IMG/VR virus record: IMGVR_UViG_3300033048_000145
Coordinates: 1-37,959 of that record
Length of the DNA: 37,959 nucleotides
Direction: 5' to 3' (one strand)
DNA from: a virus
Shown piece by piece: positions 1 to 7,520 of this stretch. A program made the translations under genes and the position numbers. Position 1 is the stretch's first letter. Every line of letters starts with the position of its first letter. The notes beneath the pieces are model-generated. The model worked only from the letters and a program-made list of their open reading frames with translations. It was not told the DNA's origin and ran no database searches.

Positions 1-183
1 ATGAGATGCCCGATCTGCAAAAAACAAACCACGCCGAAGGATCGCCCGTTTTGCTCCAAACACTGCGCCGATGTGGATTTGGGCCGCTGGTTTAACGGCA
101 CCTATGCGGTTGCGGCGGATACAGCCGAAGACATGAGTGATGCCGCGAGCGCGCTGGAAAAGTTACCACACGGGCCACACTGA
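1..183 (+). CDS. yacG: DNA gyrase inhibitor YacG (zinc-ribbon)
   Basis: This 60-residue protein has the YacG zinc-ribbon layout: CPIC near residue 4 and a second pair, C-S-K-H-C, near residue 18, followed by the family-typical DLGRW segment at residues 26-30. YacG is a small cytosolic protein that binds a structural zinc ion and inhibits DNA gyrase. The length fits the family. The ATG is the first base of the window, so an upstream in-frame start cannot be excluded. The gene belongs to the host chromosome rather than the prophage and is followed by tRNA-Phe on the same strand, an arrangement I recall from Rhodobacterales. No oddities are seen. Confidence 0.9.
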   Translation: MRCPICKKQTTPKDRPFCSKHCADVDLGRWFNGTYAVAADTAEDMSDAASALEKLPHGPH

Positions 184-266
184 TCTTTTTCATGAAATCC
201 CTCTGGACACCCCACCCGCCCGCGTCTAGAACACCGCGACCCGAACGCGAATTTGCGTTCACCCGT

Positions 267-341
267 GCCCGGGTAGCTCAGGGGTAGAGCAGTGGACTGA
301 AAATCCTCGTGTCGGTGGTTCAAATCCACCCCCGGGCACCA
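267..341 (+). tRNA. tRNA-Phe (anticodon GAA)
   Basis: A full cloverleaf can be folded. The acceptor stem is GCCCGGG at 267-273 paired with CCCGGGC at 331-337, and the D-stem is GCTC/GAGC. The anticodon loop CTGAAAA carries GAA, and the T-arm contains GGTTCAAATCC. A discriminator A and an encoded CCA lie at 338-341. The anticodon stem GTGGA/TCCTC contains one T-T mismatch, which I recall as usual for alphaproteobacterial tRNA-Phe. The prophage remnant starts 38 bp downstream. There is no duplication of the tRNA 3' end, so this gene is a neighbour rather than the integration site. Confidence 0.95.
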
Positions 342-374
342 TTAAATCAAAGACTTACAAGAATTATAAAATTC

Positions 375-379
375 TTAGG
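375..379. repeat. Predicted left copy of prophage A target duplication (TTAGG)
   Basis: The five bases just outside the outer right-end copy (380) are TTAGG. If prophage A transposed here in the Mu manner, these bases should recur just beyond A's far end, which lies off the window. This is inference from the geometry only. Confidence 0.4.
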
Positions 380-433
380 TGTGGCGCGGCGCTACCTTTG
401 ACACAGATTTGCACTACCTTTGACACTCCAAAC
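380..433. mobile_element. Outer right terminus of a second Mu-like prophage (A)
   Basis: Positions 380-426 are identical over 47 bases to 434-480, the right terminus of prophage B. They contain the same TGTGG start and two CTACCTTTGACAC sites spaced 22 bp apart. Bases 427-433 (TCCAAAC) continue, after a jump over B, into 37337 onward, which resembles B's own sequence at 481-530. The segment is therefore read as the last 54 bp of a related prophage, cut off from the rest of its body by insertion of B. Confidence 0.8.
429..433. repeat. Target-site duplication, left copy (CAAAC)
   Basis: CAAAC directly abuts the TGTGG terminus of prophage B at 434. The same five bases abut the other terminus at 37332-37336. 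Mu-family transposases make 5-bp duplications, so this pair fixes the prophage borders. Confidence 0.88.
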
Positions 434-480
434 TGTGGCGCGGCGCTACCTTTGACACAGATTTGCACTACCTTTGACAC
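434..480. promoter_or_regulatory. Prophage B right end with two transposase-binding-like sites
   Basis: The terminus begins with TG at 434, and the 13-mer CTACCTTTGACAC occurs at 446-458 and 468-480. The spacing is exactly 22 bp, or two helical turns, comparable to the tandem R1/R2 MuA sites of Mu. The same core occurs inverted at the other terminus (37306-37318). Their role as A-protein binding sites is inferred from position and symmetry. Confidence 0.8.
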
Positions 481-586
481 ACCAAATTTGAAAATCTAAC
501 GGTCTGGGGTGGTTTCTGCGGATCGCTTTTGTAGCTTGTCGCAAATATCTTCAATATTTGACGAAGATTATTACAGTAGAGCGGTT
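481..586. other. Right-end non-coding strip with shared junction sequence
   Basis: No gene of its own is supported here. Positions 482-520 match the sequence beyond the other end of B (427-433 joined to 37337-37369) with only a few mismatches. The match includes the last codons of a minus-strand reading frame, which end in T-P-D-R-stop at both places. In A that frame belongs to a full HEPN-like gene. In B it is open for only about 23 codons before it meets stops. It may be the stump of an exchanged cargo gene. Confidence 0.55.
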
Positions 587-1165
587 TTAAGTATTGCGGT
601 GTATTCTGTCGCTTAGGAAATACATCCCAAGTACAGTAGTAGTCAGCATATGGCTGAAAATGAAAAGAAAAATTGCCAGCCCAAACCAACCTACGAAATC
701 TGAGGAACCCCCAAGTAGTTCGCTAAGCTTTCCAGCGATAATTGGCGCTAATATCGTGAATAAAAAAAGAGTAAGAGACGCCATGCTACAATATCCAAAA
801 AGCATTGAAAGGAAATGACGCACTGTCAGATACTTTGCTTTCCACTTGCCTCGATCTAGGATTTGTAGCTCTACGGGTTTTGTCATAGAGAACTTTTCAT
901 CAAAGGAAGCTGTCGCTTGAAACGTTGCAACTGCAGCTAGAGAGGCAATGTAAAATGGAGTAAGTATCGCAAGTAGGTTCGCAATCCCTCCGAGCATCCC
1001 GCCCTTCCCATATATGTTCGGATCGTCACCAAGAAAAAATAAGAGCAACATGATGGCCAACGCCAAAACAGACGGAAAGACAAGGTTGAAGCTTACGCTG
1101 TATTCGTGAGAAATGCGCAAGTAGTTTAGTGTCCTAAGAAATACATGTTTTTCTAGTATTTTCAT
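587..1165 (-). CDS. Four-helix membrane protein, second gene of right-end cargo pair
   Basis: This 192-residue protein of unknown family has four strongly hydrophobic stretches at about residues 26-46, 60-84, 117-145 and 157-184. A roughly 30-residue polar segment between helices 2 and 3 is rich in K, E and D. The N-terminus is short and polar with no signal peptide, so it is probably an inner-membrane protein. Its ATG overlaps the stop of the upstream 313-residue gene (ATGA), so the two are almost certainly translated as a pair. The region is AT-richer than the structural genes, which suggests separate acquisition. A soluble sensor plus membrane effector layout is common in anti-phage pairs, but I do not recognise this family. 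Confidence 0.8.
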   Translation of the reverse strand: MKILEKHVFLRTLNYLRISHEYSVSFNLVFPSVLALAIMLLLFFLGDDPNIYGKGGMLGGIANLLAILTPFYIASLAAVATFQATASFDEKFSMTKPVELQILDRGKWKAKYLTVRHFLSMLFGYCSMASLTLFLFTILAPIIAGKLSELLGGSSDFVGWFGLAIFLFIFSHMLTTTVLGMYFLSDRIHRNT

Positions 1166-2103
1166 TCTCTCGGCAGTGCTGAAATCATTTTTGATACGAG
1201 ATCATCTCGAATTACATCTTCGCACATAGTAAGCGGAATATCAAAATCCGTCATATGCACCTGTGAAATGAAGAAGTTTGACGCGATATCTTGGATGCGA
1301 GTATCAATTTGACTTGTTTTTATTCGCCCGCTCAAATCTTCCAGTACCACTTTTGCGCTGTTTATATTTGTTTGGTCGCGGCCGGTCAGATGTCGCCACA
1401 TATTTTGCAGCGTACTGTTTGCATCCTGCCCAGAGGGCCTCCCGATTATATCCATATGTATATCGGAATACTCTAATACTGGATAAGCTAAATCAGCAAA
1501 TGCGTCTTGTTCCACCTTTGTGGTGACCAAGCGAAGTCCATGTAATTTACCACCACCGTTAAGAATGCCTCCAATAGTTTGGGACTGGTGTCCCCTGATC
1601 TCGACATTGGGGCGATATTTTTTTAATTTCCCAGTGTCATCAAAGGCTATTTGAGTGCTGAAACGTTGCTCGCATAGCTGGTTGAAAAACCAGCTAATAT
1701 TCGATTTGGATAAGATTTCTACATTTTCGAATGTCGCAGGATAACCCAACGCCTGATCAAATCTGGCGTCAATATTAACAATCAGGTGAGCCGAAATAGC
1801 GGGGACTTCCTCTTCGTTTCGCTCTAGGGTTCGTAGCGAATGGTCTTCTTGATTTTCGACGATGTTATCTGGAATTCGGGGATCGGTTATTCGAAATAGA
1901 AGCTTAGCAATATTCCCATCGAATCTTAGGTCGTGCAAAGTTATACATTGCTCTCCCTTCTGAAATGATAGGTTTATATCTTGATTTTTGAGTGTCTGAA
2001 TCTCTGTCAAAAATTGCCGTGCTGTTGGCGCTTGAAAGTTATTTCGATATGTTTTCATCCCTAGTTCACACACAAAACAATACCGTTCAAAATTTGATAG
2101 CAT
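1162..2103 (-). CDS. Soluble protein of unknown function, first gene of right-end cargo pair
   Basis: This 313-residue cytosolic protein has no transmembrane segment or signal peptide and I cannot assign it to a family. Visible features are an early C-F-V-C-E segment (near residue 9), a mixed alpha/beta N-terminal half with the phrase ISAHLIVNI near residue 105, and a charged C-terminal half. The ATG at 2103 is preferred to the TTG one codon upstream because AGGG lies about 8 bases before it. It overlaps the following four-TM gene by ATGA. It sits at the extreme right end of the prophage, the usual place for accessory cargo. The size pattern (about 310 plus 190 residues with four TM) recalls Kiwa, but the gene order is reversed and no DUF4868 signature could be confirmed. 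Confidence 0.78.
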   Translation of the reverse strand: MLSNFERYCFVCELGMKTYRNNFQAPTARQFLTEIQTLKNQDINLSFQKGEQCITLHDLRFDGNIAKLLFRITDPRIPDNIVENQEDHSLRTLERNEEEVPAISAHLIVNIDARFDQALGYPATFENVEILSKSNISWFFNQLCEQRFSTQIAFDDTGKLKKYRPNVEIRGHQSQTIGGILNGGGKLHGLRLVTTKVEQDAFADLAYPVLEYSDIHMDIIGRPSGQDANSTLQNMWRHLTGRDQTNINSAKVVLEDLSGRIKTSQIDTRIQDIASNFFISQVHMTDFDIPLTMCEDVIRDDLVSKMISALPRE

Positions 2104-2226
2104 CAAAAACCCTGCCTATTTATTAATTAATAAGCGCAATACAATTATGTCGAGAGTTCAAAGGCAAGGATTCGTTCCCATCACTTCACCCTCTAACCTC
2201 AATTTTGCTGGGCTTCAGGCATCATC
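2104..2226 (-). promoter_or_regulatory. AT-rich leader and probable promoter of the cargo pair
   Basis: The 120 bases between the YfiM-like gene and the cargo pair include an AT-rich block with TATTAATTAATAA around 2121-2133. This is the right distance upstream of the 2103 start to hold a -10 region. A separate promoter would allow expression during lysogeny. No clear -35 box could be fixed. Confidence 0.35.
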
Positions 2227-2451
2227 TCAACCCAGCAACAGCGGCAAAACACCCGCCGCGCCGATTGTCGTTGCGATAAAATCAACAACGTCGCGGTCAC
2301 CGCCCCGGTAAGGGTCCACAATCTCTTTCAGCGCCCCCAATCCTGCCCCAATGGAAAACGCGATGCCGGGTGAAACACCATAAGCGCAAAGCGTTGCTGA
2401 TGTTGCCAATCCGGCCCAAAAATGGGCTTGTTTATCAAGTGGAATATTCAT
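2227..2451 (-). CDS. Small YfiM-like membrane protein
   Basis: This 74-residue protein begins with D-K-Q-A-H-F-W-A-G near residue 6, then has two hydrophobic glycine/alanine-rich helices with K-E-I-V-D between them, and ends D-F-I-A-T-T-I-G-A. The DKxxHF motif and spacing resemble the YfiM/DUF2279 family of small membrane-associated proteins, whose function is not established. A good ribosome site, GGAAGGAACC, precedes the ATG. It is the last structural-strand gene before the cargo cassette and could be a late lysis or conversion protein. The family call is tentative. Confidence 0.65.
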   Translation of the reverse strand: MNIPLDKQAHFWAGLATSATLCAYGVSPGIAFSIGAGLGALKEIVDPYRGGDRDVVDFIATTIGAAGVLPLLLG

Positions 2452-2514
2452 TCACGGTTCCTTCCATGCATTGTTAAATCGCGCGTCTAGCGCCTATTTT
2501 GGCTCTGACTGTCT

Positions 2515-2886
2515 TCAGATGTAGCTTGGTGATCGGCCCAGAGACCAAAGCGCAAAACGACGGCCTCTCATGGCGTTGTAGGCCAGCCAAACACGCAGTG
2601 GTGGGGCGTGCTCGGACATGGCGGCTTCAAACCATTGGCTGTCCGCAAAGGCCTGCCTGAAGCCCTCTTCCAAGAGCATGTCGTGGATGCAGGCAGACTT
2701 GAGAAAGAGCGGATCATCGGGCGAGAAAAGCCAGCGAAGGCCGTGTGGAACGGAGCTTTCAAACTCGCGGCCTTCAGGCACGGTCAGAAGCCACACGCTG
2801 TGCTTTTTACCGATCCGCCATTCAAGCGGGCGCGTGGTAACATAGCCACGCGCACCGCCTTTGATGCACCATTTTGCATCAGTCAT
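2515..2886 (-). CDS. DUF1353 family phage protein
   Basis: This 123-residue protein carries the DUF1353 pattern: a segment V-P-E-G-R-E-F-E-S-S-V-P near residue 40, then P-H-G-L-R-W-L, then the A-C-I-H-D-M-L motif near residue 70. The family is frequent near the tail end of phage late operons and has no proven function. The internal ATG encoding M-T-D-A-K is chosen because the longer reading frame would run well into the preceding gene at 2888. The H-D pair could bind a metal, but this is speculation. Confidence 0.7.
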   Translation of the reverse strand: MTDAKWCIKGGARGYVTTRPLEWRIGKKHSVWLLTVPEGREFESSVPHGLRWLFSPDDPLFLKSACIHDMLLEEGFRQAFADSQWFEAAMSEHAPPLRVWLAYNAMRGRRFALWSLGRSPSYI

Positions 2887-2887
2887 G

Positions 2888-3370
2888 TCAGCCCGCCTTG
2901 GCTGCAATAAGCGCCTGTGAAACCGCTGTGCTACGAGCTTCAATATCGGCTATAACCAATCCAATACCCTTGGCCATCGCCGGAATGATGACCTCGCCAG
3001 TTTTGATTTTCCCAAGGAACGATGTGCTGATAGCAACCATGTCTTGATCACCGGCCAGTTCACCAAGAGCGCCTAAAAACGCATTTTTAAATTCAGTATA
3101 ATTTGCCGAACTGGCGATTGAAACAGTCAGGGCTGCAACCCCAAGAGTTGCTAATGCTGCCGCGTCCGAAGTAGTGCCCAGCATGGACAGTGTATCGCCC
3201 GCTTTCTGCTCGATGGCGTCCCGAACTTGCGTGCGCACCTCTATCGTATCTAAGAAAACTTCAAGGTCTTCTTCGTTTGCGCCACGCTCCGCTAAGATTT
3301 CTTGTTTACACAACTCAAACCGTGACAATGGCCCGACAAATACCGTTACGTTGTTGATCTTGGCTTTCAT
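2888..3370 (-). CDS. Hypothetical late protein downstream of tail fibre
   Basis: This 160-residue protein is not recognised. It starts with a short beta-like segment (K-I-N-N-V-T-V-F-V-G), followed by an acidic helical region and an alanine-rich hydrophobic segment around residues 70-92, which could be a buried helix or a weak membrane helix. A strong ribosome site, AAGGAG, precedes the ATG. Its place between the fibre gene and DUF1353 makes a tail-tip accessory or fibre-assembly role possible, but nothing in the sequence proves it. Confidence 0.7.
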   Translation of the reverse strand: MKAKINNVTVFVGPLSRFELCKQEILAERGANEEDLEVFLDTIEVRTQVRDAIEQKAGDTLSMLGTTSDAAALATLGVAALTVSIASSANYTEFKNAFLGALGELAGDQDMVAISTSFLGKIKTGEVIIPAMAKGIGLVIADIEARSTAVSQALIAAKAG

Positions 3371-3380
3371 TTTAATCTCC

Positions 3381-4064
3381 TTACAGGTTGTAGAACTTGG
3401 CCCACTTGTTTTGCTCTAGAGCGGCAAAACCTGTGACCGTTGCGTGAAGGGCAATCAACATGGAGCCAGAACCTTTAAGCTCAAATGCACCGTGCGAGGT
3501 GAGCATCGCCCCATTGTTTCGATGGCCATACAGACCCCAACCATTTGAACGTGGCGACATAAGCGTGGCCGCGCCCGCAATCTCTCCATTTGTGACATCA
3601 AGGGGCTTGATGTAAGCGGCTGTCGTGAACGGTCCGCCAGATTGGCGAACATCATCAAAGCGGCCAACGCCGCCAGAGTTGTTCCAATCAATCTTCAAAA
3701 CGCGAAATGCAACATTGGTATAGGGTTGGCCAATCTCATTGAGAAACGCCTGTGCGGCTGGATCAAGCTGGCCCGCGGCACCGCCCAAGCCCACATTCGC
3801 GTGTTGTGATACAGTCAGTACCAAACCAGTGTGCGAAAAGCCCTCAACGCCTGTCAGGTCAGCATTCGGAACCATTTCTTGGTTTGCGGTAATTGCGATA
3901 TGCCCATATTCATGCCGCGCACTACCTATATAGTCAGAAATGGCTTGACCATGAGCAACCCGATCACCCTCAAGCACACCCCGATGCCCCTGAAAGAAAT
4001 CCAATAGCTCGCCTGCTTTTTCGGTCTGTGCGACCATGACGTCATGTGTGGTTGTGTTGGTCAT
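3381..4064 (-). CDS. Putative distal tail fibre or receptor-binding protein
   Basis: This 227-residue protein is glycine, asparagine and alanine rich, with many short beta-type repeats and no membrane segment. The ATG at 4064 overlaps the stop of the DUF3751-type fibre gene (TGATG), and the TTG one codon upstream is not needed. Its position directly after the fibre N-terminal protein in a P2-like tail cluster suggests the distal or adhesin part of the fibre. It contains an H-E-Y-G-H segment near residue 52. This looks like a zinc-protease HExxH pattern but lacks the paired E-x-x-H spacing, so I do not assign an enzyme. Confidence 0.6.
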   Translation of the reverse strand: MTNTTTHDVMVAQTEKAGELLDFFQGHRGVLEGDRVAHGQAISDYIGSARHEYGHIAITANQEMVPNADLTGVEGFSHTGLVLTVSQHANVGLGGAAGQLDPAAQAFLNEIGQPYTNVAFRVLKIDWNNSGGVGRFDDVRQSGGPFTTAAYIKPLDVTNGEIAGAATLMSPRSNGWGLYGHRNNGAMLTSHGAFELKGSGSMLIALHATVTGFAALEQNKWAKFYNL

Positions 4065-4624
4065 CAATAAGCTCCTGTGATGTCGTGGATGCGATCTGCT
4101 TGGCGCAGATTTTCCAGCGCGTTGGTGAATTGAAGAGTGGAAAGGACGGCAAATTCACGGCTCATCAACAGATTGAGCGGTGGGCCGTTGGATACGATGT
4201 TGAAGCTGGCGGCATCGCCGTCCTCGATGATGTATTCCAGCGCAAAGAGATTGCGGGTTTGGGGCGATGCCCAATCAAGCGCCAGCGTTGGATGCGAGGC
4301 CACGGCGTAGAGCGTGCCGTCCGCCATCAAGAAGCCGATCTCGCGGATGTAATATTCCTCGGACGGCTCCACGATGAAGGAAATATCCTTCTGGAAATCG
4401 GAGACATTGCGCACGTCTTGAATTTCCGCACGGTCCTTTTCTGACCGAAGTGCTGTCGCTGTGGAGCGCCCCGTCGTTGCGTTGATCGGCACGGTGTAAC
4501 CCGTTGCCCCAAGCGCGATATGGGTGATGTCGACGGCAAAGCCGCCAGCCACCGCCGCCATGCGGGCCACGTGGCCAGCCTCGGTGGTGATTGGTGTGAA
4601 CAGGGCATCAGATGTTGTGGTCAT
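4064..4624 (-). CDS. Tail fibre N-terminal protein (DUF3751/gpH-like)
   Basis: This 186-residue protein resembles the conserved N-terminal segment of P2 gpH-type fibres. It has an early helix ending T-H-I-A-L-G, then R-S-T-A-T-A-L-R-S-E followed by acidic residues, then Y-Y-I-R-E-I-G-F-L-M near residue 90. These are hallmarks of the domain that attaches fibres to the baseplate. The protein is only this domain long, so the receptor-binding part is presumably carried by the next gene (3381-4064). It follows tail protein I, as in P2-type tails. Confidence 0.8.
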   Translation of the reverse strand: MTTTSDALFTPITTEAGHVARMAAVAGGFAVDITHIALGATGYTVPINATTGRSTATALRSEKDRAEIQDVRNVSDFQKDISFIVEPSEEYYIREIGFLMADGTLYAVASHPTLALDWASPQTRNLFALEYIIEDGDAASFNIVSNGPPLNLLMSREFAVLSTLQFTNALENLRQADRIHDITGAY

Positions 4625-4636
4625 GTCTCTTGGACC

Positions 4637-5404
4637 TCACGAGCTGGCGAGGCGCAGCCGCTTCACGGACAACGCTCTGGTGGATTGGGATAAGCCGGAG
4701 ATGATCTGCGGCTTGGGTGGCTGTTGGCCGACGTGAACGCGGTTGCGCTGAACCGAAGTCACACTCAGTCGGGTTGTTTGGGTTTGGGCCATTGGCAGGC
4801 GTGGCGGCATTTGCATCACGCGCATCCGAGCCTTGAGAACTCTCAGGCAGCGCAAGCGTTGCGCCGTGCGGATCGGGCGCAGACGCACCGCCACACCTTT
4901 GTAGATTGTGCTTTCTTGTGACCACCGTTTGGTGACATCAATCATCCGCTTTGCCGCGCGGATTTCACGTGCACCAAAGAAGGTTTGCTCATTTGGGAAA
5001 AGCTGTTCGCCAACATAAAAGATGATGGTGTGCGTGTTTGCAGGGCGCTTTGGCTCAACCTGATGCCAATGCTCAACCACGCCATTCATGCCAAGCAGTT
5101 CCAGACCAAGTTTGACGCCAGCGTCATAGCCCTTCAGCGCTTGTAAGGCCCAAATGTTTTTCAGAATGCGGCGCTGCACATGCTCTGGAAGTTCAGGGTC
5201 AATATAATCCTGCGCTGAAAATTCACGGATCATGAACGGCAATAGCTTTGCATCCACCGTCAACGGATCAGACATCACCAATGACGCGATATCAATCTCT
5301 GACAAGGCATCACCCAGAACGCGGGTTAAGGCCTCTTGGCGAGCGTCTTTGATGCCCGGCGGTAAAAGGGAGAGGGGAACAAGAGGGGCGGCGGGATTAG
5401 ACAT
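4637..5404 (-). CDS. Tail protein I (baseplate, gpI-like)
   Basis: This 255-residue protein has the gpI pattern L-L-P-P-G near residue 13, L-L-P-F-M-I-R-E-F near residue 53, and W-A-L-Q-A-L-K-G-Y-D-A near residue 85. gpI is a P2-type baseplate protein acting with J. The last 85 residues are unusually arginine-, glutamine- and proline-rich, unlike the rest, and may be a lineage-specific extension. The ATG lies inside the end of J (8-nt overlap), showing translational coupling. The order W-J-I-fibre matches P2. Confidence 0.85.
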   Translation of the reverse strand: MSNPAAPLVPLSLLPPGIKDARQEALTRVLGDALSEIDIASLVMSDPLTVDAKLLPFMIREFSAQDYIDPELPEHVQRRILKNIWALQALKGYDAGVKLGLELLGMNGVVEHWHQVEPKRPANTHTIIFYVGEQLFPNEQTFFGAREIRAAKRMIDVTKRWSQESTIYKGVAVRLRPIRTAQRLRCLRVLKARMRVMQMPPRLPMAQTQTTRLSVTSVQRNRVHVGQQPPKPQIISGLSQSTRALSVKRLRLASS

Positions 5405-6536
5405 TTTCCACCTCCTCGATATTTATGGCCAAGGCACCGATTTGCGCAAAGCTGGTTGCTGGCAGGTCAGTGAAATCAAACGCTGGCCCTGTCACGCCGA
5501 CAACACCGGCAATCGCCCGCACGGCTTCCACAAGGGCTGTTGGGGCGATCTGTGCGCCCAATGACAAGCGCCATTCGGCAAAGCGATCACGAATTAAAGC
5601 CTCGGCACGATCCTGCACCCCATCGGCCATGCCTTGCGTGACCTTCAGCGTCATCACCACATCAAAGATGACATTGGTGGCCTTGCTGATTGAAACATAA
5701 TCACCCATTGGGATCATGGTTTCAGCATCAAGGTATGCCAAGATTTCAGCATCCATCAGATTGCTGGAAACGCCATCAATCATCAAAGGCGTGATCTCGA
5801 TATAGCCGGGCTGGGTGCGGATCACTTCTACATCAGAAATCAGAGCGCTGACGGCTTTCACATTCTCGATATAGCCTTGGCGTGATCCACCTTTGGACAG
5901 CCGCTCAAATGCATTTGCAATCCGAATGCGAAACCGATCATCGCTTTCAATGTCGGCACCGCCATCGCTGATCAGAACATTGGCAACAGCAGAAACAAAC
6001 GCAACCGGATCAAGAATATCTTCAATTTGGCCAAGCTGTAGATCGTTGTAAGCCCCGCCCGCCTGATCAGCGGTGACATCAACATCGCCAGTTAGATTGC
6101 CCGCTGCAATCACCAGCTCTTTGGCCGTGGTGAAGATCAGATCACTGCCGGCAGAAACCCGTGTGCCTTGGGCAATGATCACGGCAGTTGCGCGGATGGC
6201 TGATAGGGTGAAGCGAACATTGGATTGCGCGGGTTGTGCCTTCAGGCGGTACGTTGACACATTGGCCCCGACCTCATCCAAATGCCGCCCTTCGGCCCAG
6301 ATCGCCCGATTTTGCAAAACAGCCGCTTGCGCGCCCTCGGCCACCATTGAAACGACGTAGGTCAGCAGATCAATAAAGAACATTTCTGTTTGGGCGGGAT
6401 AAAGGGTGCGGCCCGTTTCAGCCTCAAACTTTGTCACCAAGGATTTTTTGATTTTAGCGGTGTCGCGTTGGAAAAAATCAGGCACGGCAGCGGCGCGCAG
6501 CTCATCCAGCGAAAATGTTGCGGGTTGATCGGCCAT
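5397..6536 (-). CDS. Baseplate assembly protein J
   Basis: This 379-residue protein shows the baseplate J pattern: an N-terminal helix region, then G-A-N-V-S-T-Y-R-L-K-A-Q-P-A-Q near residue 90, then G-A-Y-N-D near 160, then S-D-D-R-F-R-I-R-I near residue 198 and G-G-S-R-Q-G-Y near 217. J-type proteins form the baseplate wedge together with W and I. Its start overlaps the stop of W (TAATG). Length and order match P2-type tails. Confidence 0.9.
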   Translation of the reverse strand: MADQPATFSLDELRAAAVPDFFQRDTAKIKKSLVTKFEAETGRTLYPAQTEMFFIDLLTYVVSMVAEGAQAAVLQNRAIWAEGRHLDEVGANVSTYRLKAQPAQSNVRFTLSAIRATAVIIAQGTRVSAGSDLIFTTAKELVIAAGNLTGDVDVTADQAGGAYNDLQLGQIEDILDPVAFVSAVANVLISDGGADIESDDRFRIRIANAFERLSKGGSRQGYIENVKAVSALISDVEVIRTQPGYIEITPLMIDGVSSNLMDAEILAYLDAETMIPMGDYVSISKATNVIFDVVMTLKVTQGMADGVQDRAEALIRDRFAEWRLSLGAQIAPTALVEAVRAIAGVVGVTGPAFDFTDLPATSFAQIGALAINIEEVENV

Positions 6537-6964
6537 TATGCGACTCTCCGATCAACGCTTGTGCCAACAGACACTTCGGTCACCCGCAGATCATCCAGCA
6601 CGCTTTCGCTTGGTCTCCAATAGATATTGCAGGCAAAATGCGCCTCGCCAATCTGCACAACCTTGACCTCTTGAAGCACAATGCGCGGCTCCCACATGGT
6701 CAAAGCATCCCAGACAACGCGGGTGACGTTCGGGATGGCGATATCGGCATGGCGGTCAATATAGGGCGCAAGATCGCAGCCCTTTTCAGGCTCGGTGGGA
6801 ACCGATCCGAGCGGCGTTAAGATCAGGTTTGAAATGGATTGGTGCAAATCATCAACGGCCACAACGATCTCGCTATAGATCGGCGGCACCACTCCGGTGA
6901 CCGGATCAGCGCGCCCAACCTTATGGGACCAATGCTTAAAAGGGATGGTGTTTTTGTTCTGCAT
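6536..6964 (-). CDS. Baseplate assembly protein W (gp25-like)
   Basis: This 142-residue protein carries the gp25/W signature: I-L-T-P-L-G-S-V-P-T-E-P-E-K-G-C near residue 46, and W-E-P-R-I near residue 91. W is the small baseplate wedge protein that nucleates sheath assembly in P2 and T4-type tails. The ATG encoding M-Q-N-K-N is taken, because a TTG start ten codons upstream would sit inside the terminator-like hairpin at 6993-7016. Its stop overlaps the start of J. Confidence 0.85.
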   Translation of the reverse strand: MQNKNTIPFKHWSHKVGRADPVTGVVPPIYSEIVVAVDDLHQSISNLILTPLGSVPTEPEKGCDLAPYIDRHADIAIPNVTRVVWDALTMWEPRIVLQEVKVVQIGEAHFACNIYWRPSESVLDDLRVTEVSVGTSVDRRVA

Positions 6965-6992
6965 ACAGCCGTGATACGGCGCAACAGGATGC

Positions 6993-7016
6993 AAAAAAGG
7001 CGGACAACTGTCCGCC
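6993..7016 (-). terminator. Hairpin with T-run, copy 1 of 4
   Basis: On the minus strand this reads GGCGGACA-GT-TGTCCGCC followed by six T. It lies between V and W, inside the tail operon, so it may attenuate rather than end transcription. The same stem recurs at 12505, 18666 and 27564. Confidence 0.7.
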
Positions 7017-7025
7017 CGTCAGATA

Positions 7026-7520
7026 TCAGACAGGTGTACCGGTATTGGATAGACCCGACTTGATGCCGCTATGCTTGTGCTTATCACTGATATCAACGCC
7101 GTTATGCGTCAAAGTGGCGCTTACCAATTCAATTGCACTGGCAATGATTTTCAGGGGGCCGGACGTGTTGACGGTTACCGCGCCGCTGCCTGTGTTTATG
7201 TGAACAAAACCGTCTGCCCAGACAAGCCCGATATCACCATTTGATGAATGTGGTGGCGGGTTTTGACTATTATATTTTGACCCGATGATGCTGCCGTCTT
7301 CGCCCTTGGCATCCATCGCACACCAAACTTCTTCGCCCATGGCTGGCATCATGAATGTCTGGGTGCCGATGGTGGATTTTGCCAGCACATCAATCCATGC
7401 GGAAACCATCCCGTCTTCATCTTCAAAGCGCACTTTGACCCGCATCTTGGCAGGATCACGGTCCACAATGATGCCGCGTTTGTTGGTGCTGTTTGCCTGT
7501 TGTTGCTCATTATCGCGCAT
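7026..7520 (-). CDS. Baseplate spike protein V (gpV/gp45-like)
   Basis: This 164-residue protein has an N-terminal OB-fold-like segment (G-I-I-V-D-R-D, then V-R-V-K-V-R-F, then W-I-D-V-L), then the beta-helical P-A-M-G-E-E-V-W motif. It ends with a repetitive beta region and H-K-H-S-G near residue 150. Trimeric V-type spikes carry a C-terminal H-x-H that binds iron at the membrane-piercing tip, and the HKH here fits that. The ATG encoding M-R-D-N-E is chosen over an upstream start deep inside gene D. It overlaps D by 11 nt. Confidence 0.86.
   Translation of the reverse strand: MRDNEQQQANSTNKRGIIVDRDPAKMRVKVRFEDEDGMVSAWIDVLAKSTIGTQTFMMPAMGEEVWCAMDAKGEDGSIIGSKYNSQNPPPHSSNGDIGLVWADGFVHINTGSGAVTVNTSGPLKIIASAIELVSATLTHNGVDISDKHKHSGIKSGLSNTGTPV

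Noticed and set aside
267-379. tRNA-Phe as the prophage integration site
   Set aside because: There is no duplication of the tRNA 3' end at the far border and no site-specific integrase gene. The element has transposase genes and a 5-bp duplication elsewhere.
380-480. Two 47-bp direct repeats looking like the start of a CRISPR array
   Set aside because: There are only two copies, separated by 7 bases, with internal transposase-site-like repeats. They are the termini of two prophages.
587-2103. Naming the cargo pair as Kiwa
   Set aside because: Sizes and the four-helix membrane partner are similar, but the gene order is reversed and no DUF4868 or KwaA sequence signature could be confirmed by eye.
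3381-4064. H-E-Y-G-H as a metalloprotease active site in the fibre protein
   Set aside because: It is a single short match without a third ligand or other protease features, in a fibre-like protein.
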